Below are positions 27,101 through 39,100 of a stretch of 64,000 bases of DNA, piece by piece. Each line of letters starts with the position of its first letter. The stretch's first letter is position 1. Under the pieces are notes generated by a model that worked only from the letters and a program-made list of their open reading frames with translations, searched no databases and was not told where the DNA came from. The position numbers and the translations under genes are program-made. Source of the DNA: Eublepharis macularius (taxonomy: Eukaryota > Chordata > Lepidosauria > Squamata > Eublepharidae); NCBI RefSeq assembly GCF_028583425.1, contig NC_072790.1:63512052-63576051 (forward strand), read 5' to 3'.

Positions 27101-30100
27101 AATAATGCATTATATCAGTAATGAAATATAATTGACATGAAAAGAATAAAGAAAACAATCACCAACTTTGCTTCTTTTGTGTTCAGCTGTCATGCAAGTG
27201 CATCATGATTTCTTCCTTTACAAAAGTGGGATTTATAAGCACAGGAGGAATGCAGGAGGCCCATCACAATCTAGTCATCAGAGTAAAACTCATTCGGTCA
27301 AAATTGTTGGGTGAGTAAAATCATGGGATTTTTTTTTTACTTTAGCTTTTTCCATAATCCATAATGGACAAGCAATGGAGGTACCTAAGGAACTCTGGAG
27401 GTGACTTGATCGTTTCTACTGCGATTGGAGAGAAAAACTTGAAAATGCAAAAAGATGATTCTTGACATCTTAACTGAGGGCCAAGCTAGACATGACAGCT
27501 GCCACCAGTTTATCCCCCTGGCTGCAGATGCCATTTTTAATTATTTGTACTGTAGTTTTGTAATCAGAGCCACACAGCCCTGTTCAGAACAAGTGCGCCG
27601 TGAAGCAGCCCTAGGTACATGGGCTCACTGGCTGGCCAGCTTGCCTGCTGGCATGGCCACACTGCCTTGCCCTGGTGTGCTGGGGGAGGATGGGCATTGC
27701 CCCTCAGCTCTCCACCTGGCTGCTGCTGCCTTTGCTGGCTGTTCATCTGGTCCCCCTTCCCCCAGATAGCAGCACATCTGGAGGTCCAGGCAGCTGCACG
27801 TAGCTGCCACTTTCCTCATGCTCTTGCCTCCTTTTGCAGAAAAAAAGACAGCAACATGGCTGGTGAGTCCATACTGCCCCACTGCTGTCTTCTACCTGCT
27901 TTTCCCTGGCACCACTGGCTGGGTATCCTCCTGAAGTGCTGGCCAGTCAGCAAACCCATATGCCTAGGGCTGCTTCACTGCATGCGTGTTCTGGATGGGT
28001 CCTCACAGCTCTGTGTTAAAAAACTACAAATTCATTTAAAATTGCATCAGCGGCCGTGGTGATAAAGTAAGGTAACTCTCCTGAATAACTCCACAGGAAT
28101 ATCTAATGCATTTGTCTATGAGTATGTAAACATCTCCGGAGTGCAGTAAACTCTTAACATGGAATTTCGACTCACAGGCAGTACAGCAAGATGAATTTTC
28201 ATCACATGGCATGCTACTGTAATTATGTTGGCATAAGTCCCTGGTGTATACATTTGCTTTATCACAGTGTACATACAGCAGCATAAGGACTGCATAAATG
28301 AAAATGAACCCATTGGAGGACTATGTCTAAAATATTATCCATAGAAGATATTTTAATCAGCTTCAGCAATGGATTGCCTAAAAGGGTGCAGAGCAATGTG
28401 AAGAAGTAAAATACTGTAACAGCTTTACAAAAGCTCTTTGCGTTAGCCATCCACTATAGCTGTAAAGCTTTTAACGGACTAATGGATTCTGAGGGCCATA
28501 AAGTGTGGTATTCAATGTACAAGTTTTAGCTGTGTTCAGTAATTTGAGAGCTGTCTGATTTCTGAAAGCCCAGCTGTCAAAGAGCTTTGTATCTTTATGA
28601 AATATTTTTTCCCCCATCTGCTGGAGCAATTAAAAAATTGTTTACTGTGCTGGCTGAACATACGACCCAGGGAGAAAAGCAGCATGGTGTAGACATTGAG
28701 AAGGATATTCCAGGGCAGCAGGTACAGTGGAAGTGAGTCATCAAATTAGCGTGGGTGGCATGTAGAAGAATCAAATGTTCATTGGGGGAAAAGACCTTGA
28801 ACTTTCCTGATAAGGATAATTTATAATTGATTGATTGATTAGCATAACATTCCAGCTACAGAAGTGAAGAAGAAATAATTGAAGCCCTGTTCAATCATGA
28901 TCATTTTGGTACTCCAACATCACATAACAAAAGAGCACTCCACCAGCAATTCTCCTGATATGAATGGTTGCCAATTTGTGTAAACAGGGTAACCCACATA
29001 TTTTCCAGCTTCAGACCCTTCTTCTCAAAAATATAGGTTTCACATAATATGTACCAAAGCTGGAAATGATGCATGTTGCCCTGTCCACACAAAATGATGA
29101 CCACGTGTATCAAGAGGGTTGCAAGCGGTATGATTCTGCGTCACAAAGACTGCCAAAATGGTAACGTCTGGATAGGCTTATGGTTGGAAGAATAAGAAAG
29201 AGAGAAAATTTGAAAGGGAAGGTATAATAAGACATCTTAGTGCTGCAACTATGTTTCAATTTTTTTTTAAAGCAACAGCAAATCAAGTCTGAAAAATGCT
29301 GTCACATGATGCTTCCTCAGTTGCAAGCAGATTAAAGAAAGGAGGTCAATTTTACAGACCTCTGAAGTAGGTCCTTCTCTGTGCAGCTACACTTTTCTCT
29401 CTACCGATTTCTAAAATGGCTGCAGCCTAACAGGAGAGCTCCAGACGGGCATCAGCCTTAAAAAAAAAACCTTGTCTGCATTCATTTCATTTTCCTACTC
29501 TTACAGTGACTGACTGGCAATGAAAAACTTTCACCTTTCCACTGAAAACTCTGTTTGCCATGCTTCCATGTTGTGGTCTCTTTAACAAAGTAAGGAAAGA
29601 GATCAACAGCTTTTGTATGGGAAACATTTGGGGGGCAGTCCGGACGGAGTCATTGTTTTCAACCAAATATCACCCAAACTGAAGCTTCTTCTGCCTGTCT
29701 ATCAAAGAACCACCAAGTTTCAAGCAAATTGGACAAAGGGTTTAAATTCCGCAGGGCCCTGAACAGAGTCCCTCCCCAGCTGATCTACAGTAATTGCATT
29801 TCCATTATTCCTTATGGGGAACTTTTTCAGCAGAGAGGTGGTTTGTTTTTCAACCAAATGTCACCAAAATGGCAGTTGAGCTTCTTCCATTTGTCCATCA
29901 AAGAACCCACAAGTTTTAAAACTGGACAACGGGTTTGAATTCTACTGACCCCTGAACAAGCCCATGTTTTCTACTTTTGGGGGGGGGGACTCTCCGCCCC
30001 ACAAAGGTCAGGGGAAGGAGAATTGCAGCTCTCTGCAGTTTTGGATTGCCTGGGTTGGCTGGAAGTGCTGTGTACACCTCCCTTGCAAGGATCTGATTGG

Positions 30101-33100
30101 AAGGGAGAAATGCCATTGTCCAGGAAATGAGTAGAATTAAAGAAAAATGTGTTTATGCTGCATGGCTGGTAAGCATTGGAATGTGAAAAAGGATTTTGCA
30201 GGAAGGGTTTTTTGTTATGCCCAGGCATCTTGTATTTGTGTTACTGTTCTGAAAAATCAAGTTAATGATTTGAAACAACAATTTCTATGTATAACTTTGG
30301 CTTGGGAATTTTGTTATGCACACCCCTAATCAGGAAATATTTCTGGCACAGTTTAAATTGAACAATTTTGAAGTCAGTTCTGTGTGATGAGATAAAACTT
30401 TCTTACTAGTGCCTTTTAACAGTCTTTTTAAAAAAAGAGAAATAGGCTACCCCAAGCTACTTGAAATTATCTAGAGAGAGTCTGTCTCTCTTCTTCTACC
30501 TCTCATAGGGGTAGAGAGGTAGAAGAAGAGAGACAGACCTTCTACCTCTCAACCGTTTTTGTTTCCCCCACCTTCCTTCTGGGAATAGACCCTTGCTCAT
30601 AGGAATGCTATATACCCAGCCTGCAGCATAAAGAAACATTGCCTGGAAGATGTAGCCATTGGCCACAGCTACAGCCAGGTTTACCATGGTCATTAATCTC
30701 CTTCTCCCCTAGGTTTTTCCTGGGGAATTTTCCTCTGGTCCCAGGAGGAAGACCCTTAGTTCATGTACTTCAGTAATCTACAGCATGGTGCCATGGGTGC
30801 CATAGTGCCATACAGCATGTTTCCTAATGCTCACTTCCTTCTTTACCAAAGTCAAGACCCAATATTGACTTTCATCCAGCACATTTGAATAAGACATGCT
30901 TCTGAAGAGCCATAGGGGCATCACTGTTGTGTCTGCAGGAAGCATCCATTCGGAAACAATTGTCTTTATCATAAGAGGATATTTAGCTTGGAACCTGCTG
31001 CTATTTTGTGCCAGTCACTATGGCAGCCTTTTGTGGTGATACCCAGTCAATGTTTTCAAAATTCCAAAATTGCCCCAGGCACAACAAGGTGGAAGACCCC
31101 TGATCTAGTCAACATCCTAACATTCCAGATAAACATCTACTCCCTAATATTCTTTAAAATGCCAGGGTTGGAACCATCTGCATGCAAAATATATGCTTCA
31201 TCACCAAGCCACAATCCCTATCTTAACATATATGTGTCCTGAAACTTGTTGAAATAGGAGCTATCTCAGGGCTACTTGAAGCTGCCTTCAACTATCCCTC
31301 TTCAGACAACATATACTGGTTAGGAAGAATGTATATAGCGGGACAAAGAAATGAGCATACTGGCTTACATGACAGCCAGAATATGAGCAGGAGCCCTACA
31401 TGCATACAAACTATGTATGTAGGTTCCATTCCTGTGATTGCTGTTGATAACCGAGATGGAGCCAACATACATACAGTGGTTATGTACCACTGTGTTGTGT
31501 TCACTTTCTTGCTCTCATGGATACACAGAGGACAGGTGGGGACAGAGCACTCATTCCCACCCACTCCTTCTACATGCATTGACTCTACCTTGTACATGTT
31601 ATCTGTAAAAGGCTACTGAAGCCGTTGGTCCATCTAGCTCACTATTGTCTACATAGATAAACAGCAGCTCTCCAAAAGGAAGGTCTTTCACAACAGCTGC
31701 TGTCTCAGATTAGACATGGGCATGAATGCGAAAAAAATGAACAAGCTGTTTATGGTTCATTGCCATCCACGAACAACGAACAACAAACATTGATGAACAT
31801 GATGCTGTTCGTTGTTCGTTGTTCATGGAGGCCTGCAGCCCCAACCCACCCCCGCCCCAACCCCTCCACTTAGCTCCCCCTCCCCTCTAATCCACTTACC
31901 TGGCCCTTTAAAGATCCTTTTAAACTATCAGCTGGCAGGCGGCAGGGGGGATTCCCCCCTGCTGCCTGCCAGCTGATAGTTTAAAGGGCCCTGTCCTGCC
32001 ACTTGCAAATGGCAGGGCCCTCTAAACAACCCCAGGCCCCAGCCCCACCCCAGCACTTCCGGGCTGCTCCTGCCCCATGGGAACGGGGTAGGGAGATTCG
32101 ACCTGTCCCACTTGCACCCGGCAGAAGAAGCCATGCGGCACTGTCTCTCCCAGTGCTAAGAGGGACGGGGAGATTCTCCCCATCCGTCTCGCACCAGGAG
32201 AGGGGCAGCCGGCACTCAGCTGATGAGCCCCCGACGAACAGCTGATTCAGGGGTTTAAATGCCTCTTCGGCATGGAAACGGGCATTTAAAGTCCTCTTTG
32301 ATCCGGGTTTCCAGGGCAACAGCAGGAGTTCAGACAATCCCTGCCTGAGTTGCCATGGGAATTGATTGCAGGTGCCAGACTGTCTGGCTTGACGAACAGC
32401 AATGAACAGCAATGAATGAGGCTTCCAATGACCACCTGTTCGTTTGCAATGGGGCCTCACAAACAGCCTGTTCGCAAACAGCTGAACAGGCTGTTCGTCG
32501 GCTTTTTTGCATTTGTAATGCTGTTTGTGCCCATGTCTATCTCAGATCCTTTAGCTAGAAATGCCATGGATTGGCCATGGGACTCTCTGCATACCGAGAA
32601 GATATTCAGTCTCTTTGGCTAGAGGCTGCTATGGATTTACTTAAAGTTCTGCTGACAGATGCTAATTCCAGTGGTTTTAGATGGGTAGTCATGTTAGTCA
32701 GCAGCACAGCAGCAGGATTTGAATCCTGTAGCACCTTAGAGACCAGCAAGATTTTCAGGGAATGAGCTTTTGGGAGTCTGAGCTCCTACTCATATCTGGA
32801 GCTCTGACTCTCAAAAGCTCATACCCTGAAAATCTTGTTGGTCAAATCCTGTTTTTCCAATGGGGTAGCTATGAGCCAAATTACACATGTGATCAGGGAT
32901 CATTTCGTAGAAAAAAAGCTGGAGGAACTCATTACCATAACTGATTAGCATATGTCCCGCCTCTTGCCCTCACTGGAGGTGTGTTATTAGTATAACTGAT
33001 TTGCATATGCCACACACCCTGACATCACCTATTCTGGCTGTTTTGGACCCAATCTTGGCTATTCAGGGCCGAAATTAGGCCCAAAATGGCAAAAATGGGC

Positions 33101-36100
33101 TGAAAATCGCTGAAAGGGGGCACAAAATGGTCAGGATTGGGCCACTGCTGAGCGGGAGAGTGATCCACCACCTGTCAGAGGCCCGATCCAGGCCGAAACG
33201 GGCCCAAAATGGCCAAGAGTTAGGTGGGCAGGGCCACCTGACATGTGACCACTTTGGGGAACTGCCGGAACTGCGTTCCTGTGCGTTCCCCCTCGAAATG
33301 AGCCCTGCATGTGATATTTGTGATACAAGTTGGGAGGCCCCCAATCTGATGATATCCTTTTTGCAGCCTTCTCATACTATTTTTCTGAGCTAAAACAGCC
33401 CTCTGTGGGGGTCTGTGTACTGCAATCAGTGATTATGGAGGCCCACTGATGGGTACTTAGGGTTTTTGTGATCTCTGCTCTGATATATAGAAGCACCATT
33501 CTGTAACCTTTGGAGAAGATCTTGTGTGAAACTTCTTAAACAAAAAATGTAAGTGAGCCCAAGCATGCTTCCTATTTACGATGTTACAGGATGTAATTTG
33601 TGTAAAAATGCTGCCCTTTAGGCAGCCAATATTTGGAGTGAATGAATAAGCAGAATGAATAAGCAGAAGATTCTGTCAGTTCTGTCATCTCCTATTGGGA
33701 GAGCAGTGCTGGTTCGCCAGCCAAGAAGTAGCTAGGGGAGTCCAATTGGCAGGGAATCCATGAGGCTAGAGGTAGTAGGTGGCTCATCTTCCAGCCTGCT
33801 CCACTCTAACATATTGCAGAGAAGTTCTGCAGCCCTTGGCAGTCAGGGTGTCATGAACAGGAAGGGACTGTGTGCTTCTTCCCTGCTCATGTGGCACAGT
33901 ACCAGTGGAGCCCCTCCTTTCTAGATCAAGCATAAGCTGTTTCCATCACTTTATCCATTTTCCATTACTTGCTTTTCACCAGGGACCCAAAATGGCTTAA
34001 AAAATGAAAATGGATTTTTAAAAACCAACAATTGAAATGAAAAAAAAATAAACCAATTATAACTTGGGCTGGTCTTGAATTCAGTGGTCCATTTAAGGAT
34101 ATAAGCCAAGAGCACTTTGCCTCATGCCCAAGGGCTCCCACCTCTGGTTGCACCCAAAATTATACCTGGAGACAATGAACTCATTTGCTTTAGTGACAAG
34201 TTCTGATTTCTTCAGTATAAAAATAATCAGATATTAGTCTAGTAGTTGTACAAAATTCCTTCCTACCTACTCGAGTCAACCACCCATCATGATGATACAT
34301 CTTTCTATATTACCTTGTACAAAAATGTCTCTGCTGTACTATCAAGGTCAAATCTTGAATGAATTTAAGTACTTAAAGCATAGAACCATATTTTTCTATT
34401 GCCTTGATCTGTTTTTTCCCCCTGAATTATTGATGTGAATAAAGTTTATAAGTCTGGTTGGCTACTTAATCCAATTGCTTTCCATCATTTTTAATTGAAG
34501 TGTGTATTGCCATTTTTTAGTCTTAGGATTTTTCTTCCAATAAATACATAAAACCTGAATAAACTGCTGTAAAAGTAATTGGTTGACATTTTTAATTATT
34601 TGAGGTTAAGTAGAGCTCAGCAGATCATTAAACAGACCATGAAATATTAAATTTTAGAGCATTCATTTAAAATACATTTTTAATGCAGTTATGGTTCTTC
34701 GTATTTCCACTGTAATATTAAAAAAACCTGCTGCAATGTTTCATCTCTAATTTATGAAAATGGATATCTGTTTCTGAAGGTAATCCTGTCCGCCTTCTTA
34801 GCTACTGTAATGCTAACAGAGGCTTGTGCTGCTGCAGCTAAAAATAGCATTGTGAGCAAGGGCAAGTAGAACAGAACAATGCATCATCATGCTTCTTTGC
34901 TGTTATTAATTTCTACTTCTCCTATAACAGTATTTTTGGAAGCAAAATTGCATTAGGAAGATGGAGCCACTCTGGCGCATCTCTGGATGCAATTGTTGGT
35001 GACCTTTCCACTCCCTCACCTAAAACGTAGGAAAGCTCTGCTGCGTTTGGTCAGAGGTCCATTAGTTCAGCATTCTGTTACCTTAGATGTCCACCAGAGG
35101 TCCTTGGAAAGCCTGCAAGCAGGGCATGGAGACCCCAATCCCTTACTGTTGTTGTACTCAACAAGTGATATCTGGGGCATGGAGGTTCCAATTACCTATC
35201 ATGGCAAATAGTCATTTATCAATATTCATGAATATGTCTAATTCTCCTTTAAAACTATCTAAGCCATCACTATATCCTGTGGCACTGGGTTCTATAATCT
35301 ATTAGTTAAGTAAACTACCTTCCTTGGTTTCTTCTGAATCTTCTACTTATTATGTTATTTAGGGGCCCCAAATTTCAGTATCATGACAGGAGAGGAAAAC
35401 ATTTACTCTATACACATACCCTATACAATGCATTATGTTATAAACCTCTATCATATCCCTCCCCCTTAGAAAACAGTTAATTTATTTTTTATTTTACAAA
35501 TATGTAAAAGAAAAAAGGGAAACAGCTTCCAAATGAGTACATTACCATAATAGCATATGCTCCTTTTAAGATGAAATCAAATACTATAAAATGTATTATT
35601 CCTGAATATAATACTTCCAAAATATTTCAACAAATTTAAACCTTCATATAATTAGTAAGCCATAGCAGGCAACAATCTCCTTCACGCCTCCACGCTAACT
35701 TCATCCAATGAATAGATGAATACCATAATTAATACATAGCTAAGGTTCTGTAGTGGTTCCAATCCTATCCTTGAGGGTAGGTTGCAGAGTGTGGTGCTGG
35801 GGGACTGCTGCTCTGCCCCTTGGCCCCAAGGTTCCAAATTGTCCCCCAGAGGTCACTGAAGATTTGGGCTGAGTTGCCACCAACATATGGATAATACTTA
35901 GTTCTATTGTAGTACACACCCTGGTTACATCTAGATTAGATTACTACAATGTGCTGTATGTGGGATTGCCCTTGAAGACTGTCCAGGAGCTACAGCTGGT
36001 ACAGAATGCTGTGACCAGAGTGTTGACTGCAGTGGGTCATAAGATCCCTATCACCCCAGTCTTGCTCCATCTCTACTGGCTCCCAATTTGCTTCTGGGAC

Positions 36101-39100
36101 CAATAGACGGTGTTGCTATGGCCCTTTAAAGTCCTATACAACATACCTTAAGGATCACCTTTTCCTGTCTGAACATACCTGCTCACTCTGGTCATCTTCA
36201 AAGGCCCTGCTACAGGTGTCCCTGCCATCTGAGGCTAGATGGAACTTTTCTGTATTGTTTGGCATACCTCCCAATAACTGTTATTGTCCCTCCTCCCTGT
36301 TTTTGGTGTTGTGTGTTTGTGTGTGTCCTTTACTTTTATGGTTGTTGTGGGTTCTCCGGCCGTGAAAGCCTTCGACAATACATCTTTACTTTTATGCTAT
36401 TTTAAATGCTGTTTTAAATTTTTTAATGTTTACCACCTTGGACAGAAAGGTGGCATACAATGTTTTTAATTTAAAATAAAAATAAAAATAATGCATATAA
36501 TTTTTCTATTTATTTTTTAAAGGATATTCCCATGCTGCCTTTTCAGAGTTCTGCTTGAGTTGAGTGACAATTAAATCAATGTAACAATGTAAAAATAAGC
36601 CATTAAAAACAAGCTAGAGGACATAAACAGCATAAATATGCATAAAACAGAAGCAGACCATTATAAAAGCTAGTAAGATAAACCCCCTAATTAAAAGCCT
36701 GGATAAAATGATGTGTTTTGGCCTGGTGCTAGAAGAAAAGGAAGTGCCATGAAGCCTCAAGAGAAAAGGCATTCTAAAGGTGAGGTGTGCTGTCTCTAGT
36801 CATCTCACTTCTGAAGGTGGGGGCAGATAGAGCAGGGCTTGAGAAACAGATCTTAACAGGCAGGCTACAAGAGGAAACGGTCCTTCATGTACCCTGATAC
36901 CAACCCATTTAGGGTAAAAAAACAGTATTTTCAATTGTGTCCTGAAACAGATAGGCAACCAGTGCAGATCTTTAAGCAGGGGAGTGCTATGAGCCATGAC
37001 TATATTAAAACTGCTGCATTTTAGACCAATTGAAGTTTCCAGACCATTTTCAAAGGCAACCACGTGTAGCACATATTACAGTGATCTAATTCAGGTATGA
37101 TTAGAGCATGGATTACCATGCCCAGATCATGCTTTCTGATGAACACTTGTAGCCAGAGCTGATAAAATGTGTTATGTGCCATGGAGGAGATCTAAGCCTC
37201 CAACCATAGGCCAGGATCCAGTTGTACCCCTAAGCTATTAATCTTCTCCTTTAAGGAGAGTGGAACTCCCTCCAGCACAGGCTGACTCCTCAGTTCTCTG
37301 GCAGCTTTATCATTGACCTCGATCTTGATTGGCCTTCATCTAGCACATTAGTTTCTCTAGGCACCTATTCAGGACTAGAACCATCTGGTTTATCTATTCA
37401 GAAATAGGGCTGGGTGTCATCTACATATTGGTAACATCTCACTCCAAATTCCCAGATGAACTTTTCTAATGGTTTCATGTAGATGTTAAATAGTATGGGG
37501 GGGGGGGAGATGGAACCCTGTGGGACCCAAAGCATAAATGCTATGTGAGCAGCAATTAGGGATGCCAGACCCCTGGCAGGGTGGGGGATTCCCCGCCCCT
37601 GCCCCCACACCCTGCCCCCACTTACCTGGCCAGCAGGAGGTGTGCACCTTCCATGCACGTTCCCCTTTGGCACTGCTCACTCCTGTGTGCAGCAGCTGCC
37701 CAGATTGGACCCATTTTGGTCTGGATTGGGGCCACTGCGGAGCACAGGAGTGCTCCTGCCCTCCACTGTGGCCTAAAACAGCCCATTTTAGCCCAAATCG
37801 GGCTTGTTTGGGGCCCATTTTGGCATGCAGTTGGCCTGTTTTGGGCGGCTGCAGAGTGCAGGAGCGCTCCTGCACTCCACAGCGGCTCAAAATGGGCCCA
37901 ATCTGCACCAAAACAGGCCCATAGAGGGCAGGAGTGCTCACGTGCTCTGCAGCAGCCCCGATCCAAGCCCCTGCAGAGTGTGGGCATGCTCCCAGGGGCC
38001 ACGTGATGACATCACTTCCCAGAAGCAATTCTCTTGGCACAAAACTCTAGGATTGGTTGGTCAAGTAAGAATGGAAGCACCAAAGTACAAGGCCTTCCAC
38101 TCTCAAACCACCCAGCCTTTCCAGAAGGATATTATAGTACAGGATATAAAAAGCAGCTGAGAGGTCCAGGAGAATCAACAGGAACACATTCCCTGTCGCT
38201 TTCTCAACAGAGGTTGTCAATCAGGGCAACTGAGGCCATTTCTGTCCTAAACCCAGGCCTGAATCCAGACTGAAATAGGTCTAGTTAATTAATCTCTCCC
38301 TCAGCTGTCTGAAGCTGCGTAGCCACCTACCACTCACTCAAGCACCTTACCCAAGAATGGAATGTTCTACAGTCTTATCTTTTTTGTAGAGCAGTAAGTC
38401 TAACTAAGATATACATATCTTTTATTTTGCTAAAAAAATGAAAAGCCCAAAACACTGCAATTTTTCCTCATAGGAAAGGTGCTCTTGAGCATTTTGGTTT
38501 ACAGCTCCACAATCATTTACAGCTCCACAATGTACTTTTAGAGATGGAGTAAACAGAACAATTCACAGTATTCCAAATGCAGCTGCACCATAACATGCAT
38601 TACAAGTGTATTACAATATTAGCTATTTTATTTTCAATCCTTTTCTCAATTATCCTTTTCTCCCCCACTCTGCTGCTGCATACTGAAACAGCATTTTTGC
38701 CTCACTATCAACTATAACATCAAGATTTCTTTCTTGGTTAGTCTTTACCAGGGCCGTTTTCACACTACTAACCTGCTTCCATAACGTTGCGAAACATTGC
38801 GCAAAAAACATGAAAGATAGCGTCTTCTCGCAAGAATTTTGCGCGATGTCGCTCAAAACTCTCACGAGAAGATGCTTATCTTCCGCGGTTTTTGCGCAAC
38901 GTTTCACAGTGTTATGGAAGCAGGTTAGTAGTGTGAAAATGGCCTCATTCAGATCCCATTAAGGCCTGTCTAAAGTTTGTATTTGCCACCTCCCCATGTG
39001 TCATATTTTAGATTTATTTAAATCAAATTTCATTCATCATGCTATTTCTCACTAACCCAGTTTGGAGAGATCCTCTTTGAGCTCTTTGTAATCAACTTGG

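Noticed and set aside
27619..28062. 147-codon + strand frame
   Set aside because: Inside a foldback element; no known domain.
31981..32460. 159-codon - strand frame and a + strand partner
   Set aside because: Lies wholly in a GC-rich non-autonomous hAT-like element with defined ends.
37486..38040. Frames of 118 to 184 codons on both strands
   Set aside because: Produced by repeated words in the MITE at 37559-38023; only the 37398-37500 part is genuine (L2 reverse transcriptase).
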